Counted from the first letter of the stretch, positions 36,838 to 51,800 are shown. The stretch is 64,000 bases of DNA from Bolinopsis microptera (GCF_026151205.1 NC_087074.1:5580001-5644000), one strand, 5' to 3'. A program made the numbers and translations. Notes: generated from the sequence alone by a model not told the origin.

Positions 36838-39800
36838 GTTGGTGTCTGAAACGTACAGCACACCATTTCTCTCACAAACCCCGTACGGGAAGTGTAAGAG
36901 TCCTTTCTTTCTCCCGAACCCTCCGAAGCACGCCACCAAGCTGTTGTTTTTATCCACAATCTGAATAAATGTAATTCAAACACAAGGAAATATTTTGTTA
37001 TCTACTCTTTTGCTTACACGTGACGTATTGCTATTAGCAGACTTGTTTCATTTTTAAAACCAGGCTACTCAAGAGCCGCTTAAGAGCTGTTTACGAGCCG
37101 TTTAGGAGTCAATGGCCATGGTCTAAATTCGGGATCTAGATAATAGTGTTCAAATAACATGGTCTAAATTCGGGATCTAGATAATACTATAATAGTGTTC
37201 AAATAACATGGTCTAAATTCGGGATCTAGATAATACTATAATAGTGTTCAAATAACATGGTCTAAATTCGGGATCTAGATAATACTATAACAGTATTCAA
37301 TTTCGAATAATAGTGTTCAAATAACACGATTGGAACGTTTATTGCCATTAAATTGTCTGTTGAAATGATCTGCCTCTCGTCGTGTCTGGGACTGACACCC
37401 GGCTTATTCGACTGTCACTTGAACTTCGTACAGTTTAATCCAATCTAATCTAATCTATATTTAATCTAACTTTGCACTAGCTGTGTTTAACTTTAATGTT
37501 CATTTTCATCTACTCCCCCTATAAACCTTGCCTTCTGAAGCTCCCATATATTGTGAGATGTAAGGAAGCGCTTAGTATAGTGATCACCCCACGTGATCAG
37601 ACCACGTGATCAGACCACGTGATCAGACCGCGTGATCAGACCACGTGATCAACCCACGTGATCAGTAGACTACGAACACTAAGTCGCAAACCCTTCATGA
37701 GTCACTTGAGCGGTACATTTTGCACCGTAAAGGCCCTTACATCATGGCTACGGAAACAACGTCTGTGCTTCTACCAGAGGCCGTAGATATTCTTATCTAC
37801 AGCGCACACTATATCACCATGATAACTTGTCAAACTTCACGGTAAGAGCTCACTGTACACTTGATATCTATAAACGGTGCCATCATTGCCACACTCAGCC
37901 ACTTCTCAATAACCCCCCTGTTAGCGTGTCTCTGTGTTTTGTGTTACCTGGATACGGTGGTTCCGCGTGTCAGTTATTATAACGTTTCCCAAACTGTCAA
38001 TGGTGAGATCTGTGGGGCCGAGGAATTCTCCTGGCCTGTTGCCAACTACCCCGATAGAGCGGGAATACCTGTGTTCACTTGTCAGCACCTGGGGGAGAGA
38101 GTTTAGTGGGGCTATCTTGGTGGTCATTGTACTGGAACAAGACGTGTATCGTTACAGATCATTTTGCCGTTTTTAAACTTTTATCGCTGTTTTTAACGAG
38201 TACCTTGTAATTTGATTTATAACTTCGAGACATATAAATGGGTACAGCAGTAACAAATCAATATAACAAATGTTTTAGTTGGCGCTTTTTCCTTGATAGC
38301 ATTTGCCAAGTATCTTATCGTTTTTTCCTTTCGTGATTATAGCATTTTATAAGCATTGATTCTATCACGTGCATTTAGATAGAAGGTAATTTAAAGCACT
38401 ATCATTCACATTGGTACTGGTTCACGTTACCTATAAATAGTGAGAGATATTCACTCTAAAAACAGTATATTTATAAGATAAGAAACAGCCGTCTTCTAGC
38501 TTGTATCAAATAATACAACTGTGAACTGTCTGACCTGCACGAAGTGGTTGCAGAAGAAGTTGTTGGCGTCCGTAAAGAATATTTGCCCGTCAGTGTCGCT
38601 GGTTACCCCCGTTGGTAGCTGTAGATCGCATGAATGGGGTGACTTGTTGTGTATCTTGTCGACTAGCTCTCCTGTTCTCATGTCAAACACGCTAATGATT
38701 CCTGCAGGGGATTGCTGTATTATATAATATGGTAATTGGTAAGGATGCATTGTGTACACGTTGCATTATTGGTGCATATCATGTGCATATCAAACCGCAA
38801 TCCAGTCTTCTGTCTCGCCTCATATTTATTAAAATTTCGAATTCTAAAGAATAATGCGGTCATTCTGTTAATGATCCTATAGATGCTTATAACAGTTAAA
38901 TGTTAACCCTGCGATTTTAAGATTTCCTATTAAGGCCCGGAGTTGCCCGGAGGAAGTAATATACTCGTTAATCAATGATATTGTAAAGGACTGTTTATCC
39001 TAAAAACTATTCTTCCATTAGATGCATCTGCGTATATCTGCGTCATGCTGTCATTATAACAGTATAAGCAGTGGATTTGAATAGTCTGAAACTGTCAAAA
39101 ATGCACCCATAAATACTAAATACTCGCCTATAAACTATAAACCTCGCATATATTACATACCCATCCCACTGTTTGCGATGTAGATAAAGTCTCCAGATAC
39201 TGCTATGCCGCGTGGAGAATGGAGCTTGTTTTCCCCTAAGAAAGAGAGTTTAGTATTTGTTTCATTTTTATGTTCTCTAAAGCAGTTTCGACTTTCATTT
39301 CACTTTAATGGCCATTATTCTTGTGTTATAGTATCAATAGTTTCAAAGGTACTATGACGTCATGTTGGTAAAGTTAATGAATTGCTGTACCAGTTAGGGA
39401 CATACCGATAAAACGGATGAAGTTCCCGTCTCGGTCGAACACTTGAACTCTGTCATTTCCCGTATCACTAACATAGTGTGTTCCCTCGTGTGTTGTTACA
39501 CCTGTGTAGGAGACTCTTTGTTAGTACGGGTATTAATTAGTAGGATTGATAATAATTAGGATTAATTAACTGTACCATTTTGATCGTTACTTGAGTTTAC
39601 ATCCGTGGAGGAAAGTTTTATTTTGTAGGATCTTGTTCCATTGTTTTTAAAAGATGAGCTCGGAATTTTAACGATTGCTTTTAAAGCTTGGTTATTGGTT
39701 AGCCATGAATAGGTGAGCAAGAAATTAAACAAAAAAGTTGGATTATATGATTTTTTAAAACATTAAATTTCCGAAACAAAATCAGATCAGCAATAACAAG

Positions 39801-42800
39801 CAAACAATTCTTTACAATTAATGTAATAAATAATTAAGCTGCAACTAGGACAGTAAGACTTACAGTTAACAGTTAACACACGTAACATTATACAAATATA
39901 GGTAGACGAAGCTCAGTCAAACTACTCGTCAAACATTTTTTAAACCGAATGATAAAATAATGAATCCTTGTTAAATAAAATATTGCTTTAGAGTCCATCT
40001 CTCTTACACTAACAGTGTAAGACCACTTAAATCTGGTCTCGTTCAAGAGTCCATCTTTCACCGAACTGCTCGTCTACATTGTGCGCCATCTTGAAATGGT
40101 ACTTCTTCCTCTTCTTTACCAATGCCAATCGGGTGGTGTGATCAGCCTGCTTCACCAGCTTGCATCCTGTCGGAGTTACTGCGTTCTTAGGATCTTGTGA
40201 GAACTCAAAGTATCCGGAATCTTGTTCGAAGTTCGCGTTGAAAGGTTTTCCGAGTGAACTTGTGATCTGCTGGGCATTCCATCGGAACTCTGCCTCGTTT
40301 GTCTTACTGGCTTCAATGAAGGTGAATGCGTTAGTTTTCTTATTTTTAAGTAATGGTTTTCCCAATTCCGAAGACACTAGGGACCATTTTCCTGAAATAC
40401 CTATGCTAAATCTCTGAGATTGTGAGTCAAGGTTCGTAGGGTTTCCTCCAACACCGTCTTCAAGTAAGTCAAGGGACTCCCCACTGCCTGCATTCTTTAG
40501 ATTGCAGTCGTTAAGCGCCCACGTGTTACTTTGATCTATGATCCTGGAATCCTTGATGTCTCCCTCTATCTTTACAAGTCTATTGTCGACCACATGGTAT
40601 TCAGGCCTCCGGTATGAGATGATGCGTCCGTAGCTTGTAAAGAACGGAGCAGCTTTCTTCTTCGAGTTCATTCCTAGTTTTGGATGCTTCTTTCCCACAA
40701 TGGTCAGGTAGGAGTTACTTTCTTCGTTTTTAAGGTAGATGACCATCTGCTTCTTACGGTAGTATGTCACAATGTTCTTTGAGCCTTTCTTATTCTTTTT
40801 TCCATTTTTAGAAACTGATGAAACCAACTTGATTTCTCCATCAGTCGCTTTATAGACACCCTTGCAGTGCTCACCCATGAAAGCACACCTATTTTTAGCC
40901 AGCCCGATGTTGCTCAAGTCTTTCTCTGTGAAACTGAGGCTAGCATCGATCACCAAGTAGAGCAGTCCAGATTCCTCCCCGTCTACTTCAGAATAGTAAG
41001 CATTTGCTCGGTCATAATCATAAAATATGACAGTGAAGTATGCCTTACTGAGGATTGCTTTGCCACAGATGTCATCCGCCTCAGTCTCCCAGGTGCCGTT
41101 CTTAAAGTTTCCCCATCCCTTTCCGTAACTTTCCTGTATGATGAAACTTTCCTTGTTGTACCCGATAATAGAATTAGCGTGAGAACCCCCATTCTTGCAC
41201 TTTGCTCCCAGCTTCTTGGCACCAGATCTTGTGTAGGTGGTGACGGCTGGGCCGGTCTGGAGGGCATGCTTCAGTTCCTTCTCTGTGTGGGCTGGAACTG
41301 TCGGTCCAATGAAGACGAACTGATCGTCTAATACGTTGCTGTATTTATTTCCCATCTTATGGCCACAGTCACATCCAGATTTTCCCTCACCCCATGCTCT
41401 GCACGCATTTTTTGTGTAAGGCAACTCATCTCTTGGAACGATCCAGTTGGAATTCCTCGCTAGAGCTGCCATTCTGTAGGGCTGAGTTCCAACGCAGACT
41501 CTTCCATCACAATTCATGAAGTTCTGTATGGAGTAAGGCACCCAGTTTTCCGAAACCAGCGCAATCCTAGCCTCCAGAGCCTGTGTCCCAGAAACTTGTC
41601 CACATGATCCACATGTAGCACCTTGGTATATTGCACTGCTGACTACTCCGCGGTTACTGTTGTCGAAGTAGTCAGGAATGGAAGCCTGGTCATTCCACCA
41701 CCAGTCGTCCACAACATCAGCCTTTTCTCTATCCTCCTCTGTGTCGGACATCTCCTCCTCTTGAGCCTGGGCTAGGAGAGGCAATAGGGCCAGTAGAAGA
41801 AAGAGCTTCATCTCGATGATGTTCACCCCTGTTTCTTTGAGCAAACTTGGCTTTGGAAGAAAGGTGTTTATTTGACCTTTAAAATTCAAAGAATTCAAAA
41901 TTAGGATCGTAAATGTACAGTGGTCGTTCAAAACTACGCAGTTAAAAATTGAAAGATAAATCTTGGCTGTTTGACTCAGACTAAACCGTTTGACGTGTCA
42001 TTTACATCGAGAATAAACGCTTTACAAATGAGATCGGAAAGAACATAAGATGAAAGTTCTCATGCAGGAAGCCGAACATGTTGAAGTGATGAAAGACCTG
42101 GCCATCTCAAGCTTTTAAATGCCGAAATCAATTATTCGACCATTCAGACGATCCACTAAAGCCCTGGAATGGCGTACGGAGGTAGGAGTCTCGTTAAAGG
42201 ATGTCTTCAACTTCACCAAGTGGTCAAATGGGCATTGTGATGGTCTTATGTTTACAATCTATCGTTTGTATCGACGATATTGGTCAATGGTTATCATGAC
42301 CCTCCCAGTAAGTTGTCTATTCCGAAGAAACAAGTATTAGTCGAATATTATTTGGCCTTTGTTTACTGTATTTAGATATAAATACAAACCTGGTATTTCA
42401 GCAGTTATAAACTTATACGACGGAAGTGAGGAAGACTCGTCCGTGGACTTATTCATTATTGGCCGTGGCCGGATGTGAAATTAGTCATACGAGGCTACTT
42501 AAAGGCCACGGATCATAAGTCGGGTCGAATATTTAGGATTAGTTATATATTTATAGTTAGTATTTAGAATGATGGCGATGCCGCAGTTACCGGCCAGTAT
42601 CAGGGTTTTATGTGCTCGGAGATTGGTTCAATTAGTAGATCTGCTAGTATGGACCATGATCGTGCAGTCTAGTTTTGATGACATTTTCGAACCAAACAAC
42701 CTTCTAAAAGAACTATTTAAACAAACCAACGTCTGGTTATTCAGCTCGGGAAATACTCGGCAGATTTGTGAGCGATTTGCAGACTTTATAGGACTGGAGC

Positions 42801-45800
42801 TGGTCACGTGATTTCCTAGGCCATGCCAAGGATCGGCTTTATGTTGACAAATTATGTCTTTATTGGCATATTTACTGTATGTTAATAAATATTAGACAAC
42901 AATATTTGTCGTACTTCTGTATGATTCATTAGCTTCAATACTGAAAGGCCCATACAAGTTGGAAGAACATTAGCACAAAATTTACTAATAATGAATTTAA
43001 ATTAGTGTACTGGAACAGATTGTAATATTTTGACTGTTAATCGCATAAATTTGAGGCCTTGCCAAAGAAGAGTAAGATTTCACAGAAAGCGATCAGATAA
43101 AATGAGAGCATCTCTTGTTTATCTTAATGAGGTCAATTTTACGATTTTAATAATTATTGTCTTTCGTCCTTTGTGGGCCAATATTCCATTACGCGGTTTT
43201 GTACGAAAATGTACCTCTTAGAGTTAGTCCTCGTATTTTATTTGAGGTCTCAGGCCATGGCCTCATGTCATTTTTCTGGCCTCACAAATTGAGGGTCCGC
43301 CGGTTTAGTTGGTCCATAGTTTACAGGGGGTAACATTGGTTCCTTTGACAGAGCTGCTCATACTTCATACTGAATATTTATCCACCAATATGGGAGCAAA
43401 CATCACAAATAGGATACCAGATTTATAGAAGGTCACTGTAAACTGTAAAGTGTAAACTCCCTGAAAACGTCGAATATTCAATAACTCAGTTCTAAATCGG
43501 TTCTTGCACGAGAAAATACTGTTTTTTAATTTTCTCTACTGGCATCAGCTGATTTTAATTTCCCTGAAAGTACCGCGGTATCCTCTCAAAGCGAGATCCT
43601 ACTTTAGTATCTAGGTTGACACTTTAAAGTGGGAGTTATTTTTGGGCAACTTGCTAGATCTTTGTGTAAACTTGGTTGATAGCTTTCGTGTAGCTTTAGT
43701 ATGATGTTTCCGATTTTACGATTTGGAAAATATTAAACGACCGACTTTATGCAAGACGTCGATTGATCAAAATAAAAACATATATTCAATTATGAGCCTG
43801 ACTTTTTTACATTTTACAATCCATCTCATAAATTACAAAAAAATACAAAAACTAAGCTAAACTTCCCGTCAAATAAAATTATTTCTTTACAGCATGCCAA
43901 AGAAAAAAAATCGAATTATCTAGATAACGTCTTAATTGATGGCATCTAAATGTGTTATCCACTGAAATATTCGCTGCCCAATGACAGAAATAACTGAGTA
44001 TATTTGTTAAATCTGGCCCCGCTGGAGGGTCCACCTCTCACTGGCATCATCCACCACTCCGTGAGCCATTCTTACACTGTTCTTCCTCATCAATACCAAT
44101 CTGTTCGCTTTATCTGCCTCCTTTACCAGCTTGCATCCAGTCGGTACCACTGCGTTGTCAGGGTCTCCTGAGAACTCGAAGTATCCGGGATCTTTCTCGA
44201 AGTTCCGGTCGAAAGGTTTCCCGAGTGAACTTACGATCTGCTGAGCGTTCCAACGGAACTTGGCTTCATTCAGCTTGCCTCCTGGTTGGGAAAATGTTTG
44301 AAGCCTGGTCTTCTTGTCATGTAGTAAAGGTCTACCCAGTTTGGAAGATACAAGAGACCATTTCTGTGAAATACCCACACCAAATCTCTGACTGTCGGAG
44401 TTCATGTTAGTTGGATTGCCTGTAATACCATATTCAATCGTTCTGCTCTTTTTCTTGGTGATTGTTATCTCTTTTAAGTCAAGAGACTTCCCAGTGGCTC
44501 GATTCTGTAGATTGCAGTCGTCAAGCGCCCACGTGTTACTTTGATCTATGATCCTGGAATCCTTGATGTCTCCCTCTATCTTAACAAGTCTATTGTCGAC
44601 CAGATGGTATTGTGGGTACTGGTATGATATGAGACGTCCATAACTTGTGAAGAACGGAGCAGCTTTCTTAACGTTGGATGACATCACTAGCTTGGGATAA
44701 CTTTGCTTCATCTTGTTGGTATGTTTCAGTTGTAGGTATGTTTCAGTTGCATCGTTTTGAAGGTAAATCACCATCTGCTTCTTACGGTAGTATGTCACCA
44801 AATTTGGGATGTTCTTCTTCTTCTTCTTCTTTTTTCCCTTTTTGGAAATAGAAGAAATCAATTTGAATCCCTCTTCGAGCGTTTTATAGACGCCCTTGCA
44901 GTACACACCTAGGAAAGCACATCTATTTTTAGCCGTTCCGATGTTATTCAAATCTTTTTCAGTGAAATGTAGACCAGGCTCGTATTCTAAGAAGCTGAGC
45001 TCAGATTCCACCATCTCATCCTCATGATAGTAAGCATTCGCTCTGTCGTAGTCATAAAATATAACTGTGAAATATGCTTTATTGAGGATTGCTTCACCAC
45101 ATGTGCCCTCTATGTTGGTTTCCCAGGTGCCGTTTCCAAATTTTCCCCACCCTTTACCGTAACTTTCCTGTATGAGGAGAGTGTCTTGGGTGTACCCGAT
45201 GACAGAGTTTGCATGACTGCACCCATTTTTGCACTGTACCCCTAGTTTCTTAGCTCCAGATCTTGTGTAACAAGTAGTAGCGGGACCGGTTTGCAAGGCT
45301 AACTTCAGCTTCTCCTTTGTTTGGGCTGGAACTGTTGGTCCAATGAACACGAACTGATCGTCTAGTACGTTGGTGTAATTTCCCATCTTATGACCACAAA
45401 GGCATTTTGTTTTTCCCTCACCCCATTTTTTGCACTCACTCTTTGTCCAAGGCAATTCATCTTTTGGAACGATCCAGTTGGAATTCCTCACTTGAGTCGC
45501 CATTCTGTAGGGTTGAGTTCCAATGCAGATTCTTCCATCACAATTCATGAAGTTCTGTATGGAGTAAGACACCCAGTTCTCCGAGACCAGAGCAATCCTC
45601 GCCTCCAGAGCCTGAACTCCAGAAACCTGCCCACACGCACCACAGGTCACACCTTGATGTATAGCCTGACTAACCACCCCACGCTTGTGGTTATCCAGGT
45701 ATGTAGGAATGGGGCCCTCATTGGTCAGGCCCTGATGAGTCAGCCACCAATCGTCCACAAACTCAGCCTCTTCCTTATCCTCTTCGGTCTCTGTTATCTC

Positions 45801-48800
45801 CTTTCTTATCCACATTATCAGCGCGCCCAGTTCACTGTTGCCTTTCTTTGCCATTTTTAGATCGTCAAGCTCCTGTGCAAAACTTAGTATCGGCACTAAT
45901 GCCAATATAGAAAGGAGTGTCATTGGTATCCTCTGATCGTGTACTTCTTCGTCTGCTGATTAAACTTTGCTTTATTTGGGAGATTTGGTATTAGTTCACG
46001 TTACAAAATCAATTCCGAGACATATGACAAATATCGAACACAGAAAATGAAAAAACCATGTTATGGCAAATGGCAATTATGCAATCACAGTGCTGGCAAG
46101 CACGACCGGTGCATTTATTGTGGGTATACTATGTACCCCCTTTACTATTATACCCCCTTTACTATTATACCCCCTTTACTATTATACCCCCTTTGGTACA
46201 CGTTACAAGCCTCTTTCGTGCACGCGAAGCGTGCACTCCGGCCGGAGGCGGCGGCCGAAGGCCGCCGCCTCCGGAGTTTTTCAGGCATTAAGACTCATCG
46301 GAAGTCGTTCAGCAGATTTATTTTTAGTTCAAAACATTCTAATTTGATGTCAAAGATGACAGGAATAAAAAATAGTTATGTTGAGATTTTTAAGAAATTT
46401 GCATAAAATACTCGCCAGCACTGTTATACGAAATTCGGTAAAAAACCCAAAATCGCCATATTCAGGTGCCTTAAAAACAATGTTAAAATCGAGTTAGAGA
46501 TCTGAAATTTTTCAGGGCGTCTAGACGTTGACCAAATCGACTGCAAAAAAAGTTTCAGGTTTCAGGAACATCGGGAAGTGGGTTTTCTAGAACCCCTGTT
46601 TTACGACAGATTGTCGTGATACAGATATACATACATATATATTCAGGGATAGACGCTTTGCCAGTGAATTATAGGCTACATTCAGGTGTCTTTAGATTCG
46701 TACCTATAAAAGATACAGTCATTTCCGACCACAGGTCTTAAAGATAATCGTCTACACAGTAGTTTACGTTATATTAAAAAATTATTTGACGTCATTATCA
46801 CCCTTTGATGACGTCATCAATTTGAGCATTTTTAAAACCTTATTTTTCACAAAGTAATAACTTTTAAAATTGATTTTACACCATTAAGATGTAATTTTAT
46901 TCAAAATTTGAGGGAATTTTAATCTTAGATAATTGTTCAAGCATTCTGAAAATCTACCGGAAAGTTTTTCTAGCTTGCTCCTTCATAAAGATATTCGTCA
47001 TTGAAGTTTGTGCTTTTTTGAAGAATTATTTTATAAAAACGTCAATTTTGCGATTTAGTATTCTCTGGTGTTGGGCCATGCCTTGGGTTGTGGAGCTCAG
47101 TTCTGCTTCCTATAGGTATAAATTGTGCATTAGGCTAGTTTTAAAGTTGAAAATCGAAAAGTTGCACACGTGGGGACACGCCCAAATTGATAGAAAATTG
47201 CTAAAATCACTGAAAATTGCTGTTTTCGTCATTTTCTGTCAACTTTAGAGTGCCGTTGTGATTACAGTTCTTCTTGAAATACTTTGAAACTTTGCATGCT
47301 TATCAAACTATATATAAAACAATTACATGCAAAAATTTACGGCGATTCAATATTGGATGCGCACGCAACGTCCGCTCAAAGTTTGCACGTGCGAAAGGTG
47401 AGAATTTTGCTCATTCGTGATTTCCAACAAATTCTGCTTTGCCACGACAGTTTAATGTCATTATATATGAATTTAATGCCAACTTGAATGAGTATTAAGT
47501 GGCATATTCAGTCAGTGATCGACCGATATGCTTCCCTAAACACAAGGAAATGTTTTTAAAGGAAAAATTCGAAATCGTTGAAACTTCCTCCTTATTAATG
47601 AAGATATCAGTTTATTAATAAACTGTGATTGGCTGGTCGACCTCGTTGATATCAGTCTAAGATCCTCTATTGGATGCTTCGAAGACAAGTGGTACGTCCA
47701 AAAGAACGGAGTGCCTACAGGTGGAAGTCTGTGTGTGCAGTTGGCCAACATAACTGTATTTTATGTAATGAACAAATGCGTTTACAGTAAAACCGACATG
47801 ATGAAGAGAGTCAGGACTGTAAGACGGTACATTGACGATGGTGCAGGTTTCTTCTACAGCACTGAAAGGAAATTTGACCAGTGGATTTCCGATGTAAACA
47901 AATCCTTGAAAGAATATGGGCTACTCATTGACGAATCCCAATGGAAGGAAGTTGGCACGCCTGTGGCTTTTCTAGATATCGAGTTTTGTTTCGACCCTGA
48001 GGGAAACTTACAAACTGACCTCCATATCAAGGAAACAGATTCAAGGAGCTATCTACATTTTAGCAGTGCACATCCAAACCACATTTATAGTGGAATAGTT
48101 TACAGCCAGTGTATCAGACTCAGGAGAATAATCAACTCACAAGAACGACTGGAAACCAGATTGAGTGAATTAAGCCAAGCATTCAAGGCAGCTGCTTATC
48201 CCTCAAAAATGGTGAACAACATTAGCAAAAAAGTTCTCAACTCAGAAAGAAACCTTGAACGAAGACCTCCCAAGGACAACACACTGAAGCCAGAGATCCT
48301 ACCAATAAGGGTTGTCTCAACCTACGGAAGTGACTCTGACATTGTCACCACAGTGAAAAAGTATGAGGAGAACTTAAAGAAGACCAGAAGTTTTTGTAAC
48401 CTGAGTGACTCAAAACAACAGAGTAACACCCTTGAAGAAAAGAAGAATGGCAAAAAGTTCTTCCAATTTGTCAAGAAAACAGGAAGCAACCTCAAAAGCC
48501 GGTTGGTTAAGGTGAAAGAAATAGCTCTGGGGAATAAGCATGGTCAAACAAGGCCGTGTAGAAAGAAGAACTGTGCAACGTGTGAGTCTATTGATAGTGC
48601 TACACAAATCAGCATCAATGGGAAACGGGTAAAACCAGCACCAGGTACATGCATCACTTACAACATCATATATTTGATCAGATGTAAACTGTGTGAGAAA
48701 CCATACGTAGGCAAATCCACCAGAATGCTACGGGTAAGGTTTGGCGAACACAGAAGAGCATTCTACAAGATCATCAGTGGGCAAAAGGTTGACACGGATG

Positions 48801-51800
48801 ATGACTCTAACTGCGTAGGACTCCACCTCCATATAGAGCATGGACTGACTCAGAAGGAAAATTTTAACAATAGTGTTTCAGTGTGTATCCTAGAAAATTC
48901 AAGTCCTAGTAGTTTAGATGTTAAGGAGCACCGATATATACATGCCTTAAATTCCCTCCGCCCCTCAGGAATGAATAGTACAAACCCTTTTAAGATTCCT
49001 TTATTGCATAATTGATTTTTGTTTTGCCTGAGGGGCTTTCCATAAATTATTTTTTTAAATAATTGGTCCTTTTATTGATGTTTCATATTTCACGGCAGTT
49101 TCCTTTTCAGAGTTTGAGTTTATATTTAGAAACTAACCATACTATCTTTTAGATTTATGTCACTTATGATGGCTCCGGCTGAAAGTACTATGACTCATTT
49201 TATCTAGAAGATTGTAGTTTCATTGCTTCTGAAGTAGCTATCAGTTCGCCGGTCAATGTTGGGTATAATACTCTTGTTATCAGTTTATATTTCGACTTTA
49301 TAAAGTACCCTGACATTATAATCAAAAAGAGATGATATTTTACCAAAACCCATAATCATGGGTAGAGTGGACCGCTGCCAGTGTCTCTCTTTCCCAAACA
49401 AAAGGAAATGATATTAATTTGATTGACCGTTCTCAAATGCAAAATGATACCGAGAATGAAATCGGTCGCTCGCTTTTCCCATTCATTTACAATCGTAATA
49501 GATTAAGAAGAACTGCCCAAAGGCAGCTGTACTCGGCAATAAAGATTCAATAAACTTCAGCTTATTCAATAAGTTATAACTACCACCCTTGTCCCTTACC
49601 CCGAAATACTAGGTATCGACCCGAACGCAACCCAAAGAGATTTTTACAGCATCTGATTGATGTAATCAATCGAAACTAATTTATACAATTCGTAAGCCGT
49701 GAATGAATGGGAAAAGCGAGCGACCGATTTCATTCTCGGTATCATTTTGCATTTGAGAACGGTCAATCATGTTATGGCAAATGGCAATTATGCAATACCA
49801 AATTGATAAAAATTTAAGAAAAAGGAGTACCTGTTCGACTAAAAACAGCAACAACAAAACAAGTTAACGTTGGGGGTAAATGGTAAACCGGCAAGGTTTC
49901 AGTAAAATTCTATGACATCAGACAGAGATTGAATTTATATTTCCAGAAGTAATTACAGTATGTGATAAATAAATCAAACATTTTACACTTCATACTGACG
50001 TAAACTCAATTTGAAGACATAAGCAAAAAATTGAACTGCTTTTTAAAAATGTCCCCTGGCGAAGGCTAACTAAAAAGAGGCGTCACTTGGAATTAAAAGC
50101 ATTTAAAACGAAGCAAAAGGATTTACTATTCGCCGGAATGTTACGGATCCATTTTTATCGATTAAAATTCAGCAAAAATTTGAAAAATCTAGTTTAAAAG
50201 AGCATAGCTTTCTTTAAAAACAATTTAAGAATTTATGATATTTATGTTGACATTTTACGAGTTAGTATATAATATAGAAATACGATCAAATCTTGAAAGC
50301 AGCTGAGTTCAGACTCAGATTGGATTAAAATACGATCAGCCGTTCAGAACGAAGAGTATTGGCGTTCAGCTTCATTAATCTCATTCAACTCGACTTGTTT
50401 TTCATAGACCAAAATTGTATGCAACTTAGTCAGGTACAACGCAATATAATATATTTAAACTAATTACAACACTACAAATCTATTACATTTATTGAGTATT
50501 ATGTATCGTGATGGAAATATTTTAAGCGGGTAAAAGCCAGTTCAAACCCAGGCTACATAACATGAAGACTTTGTTTTAACTTGTATGAAAAGCATTAATG
50601 TTAATATGTACAGCCTAGATTCTACTTTGAAGTAAGGTGACACGACAGTAAATATCTAACTAGTGCGATAAGTGTGAAGATAATTTAAAAAACTGAGCCC
50701 CAAAAGGTATGATTACCAGGATTCAGAGGATAAATGAGGTTAAATTTATGCTTCTTTACTAGTTCACTGACTAGAGTGGATTATTTTGTTCTCTGTATGG
50801 ATTATCTAGTGTACTTTCACTGTAGTTGCAATGTTACTGATCCAAAGGGTCAAAGGCAGCGAAACTTTAGTAAACATCGTATAGAAAATAAGAAATGTGA
50901 TATTTTATAATCGATAACTTAATGAATATCAGTGATATGTTTGATTAATTATAATCAAGATCTCCACTATGAGGTATCACTGACCTTTCCATCTAGGTAC
51001 CCTGATGTTATTTTTTGTGTGATTTATTCATTGTGATGGAATTACTTTACAAACAGAAGGTCATGTCAGCCAATCATGTACAGTATAAATTCTCTACAGA
51101 TGGCACGTGATCGGACTTCCATAATTTACACTTAATTTCCTTAAATGTAGTGGAACAGTGTAATGTCCTCTTCAGTGACTTTGATTGGATAATTATTAAT
51201 TAGCGTTTTTGTTATTCTTCTAACGGGAAAACCTTTCAAAACATGTGTATATAATTTTATATCATTTAAAATGTTCTAGCTTTCGAACTAAAACAAACCA
51301 ATTGTTCTCGACTGTCAAGCTTTTTATCGGCAAAATAACTGTACAAATTATCAGCAAATTGTATGCAAGCAAGTTTGTCGGCATAACAAACTAGCGTATA
51401 TCACTAGCCACAAAGCAAACAAAAGCCAAAGCATGAACAACATTAGTACACATTTTATCAACAACGATGATAGATCAACGTTATGGCATAGTTTATATTA
51501 CTTAGGGCGCAGATCTCACGAATTTGAGCCACAAGGAGGGTTAAATGTCAGTGACCGCCACCCGACTAACTACCCGTCCCCTTGTTTATCTTAATTAAAT
51601 CAATCATCGCCTTTTAGTGATTATTATCTTTTGTCCTTTGTTGAGCTGAATTTAAATATGGCCGTGTTTCTGTGGCTGGGTTTTGTATAAGAATTAGGGC
51701 CATGTCCTTGGGCCATGGCTCCATTTCATTCCTTACAGCGCGTACATCAATACGCCTCCTGTAACTCAGCAAGTCGTTCAATTATCATAGACCATCGGTG

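Larger units (their letters stand above)
46057..49796 (+). mobile_element. Penelope-like retroelement, 5'-truncated, bounded by 29-bp direct repeats
   Basis: Two identical 29-bp direct repeats starting CATGTTATGGCAAATGGCAA (46,057-46,085 and 49,768-49,796) bracket the element. Inside are a GC-rich double hairpin, about 1.2 kb of non-coding AT-rich sequence, the reverse transcriptase/GIY-YIG gene remnant (about 47.5-49.0 kb), and a 70-bp inverted repeat (49,421-49,490 with 49,699-49,768) whose right arm abuts the right direct repeat. Penelope-like elements typically carry such terminal direct and inverted repeats. It is inserted in TRIM intron 12 in antisense orientation to TRIM. Confidence 0.75.

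Noticed and set aside
40867-41331. 154-codon plus-strand frame over protease copy 1, and a similar 156-codon frame at 45,390-45,860
   Set aside because: Antisense shadows of the conserved protease genes; the minus-strand reading has signal peptide, catalytic motifs and a paralog.
40027-41931. Start of protease copy 1 at the upstream Met (41,931)
   Set aside because: The 40 extra codons do not resemble a signal peptide, and the internal Met at 41,811 begins a textbook one, as in the paralog.
46047-46406. Overlapping open frames at the left end of the retroelement
   Set aside because: They translate the CCCCCTTTACTATTAT repeat and the GC hairpins and show no domain.
49180-49230. Hammerhead ribozyme core near the end of the Penelope-like element
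   Set aside because: Looked for CTGATGA...GAAA; only partial matches without the required stems.
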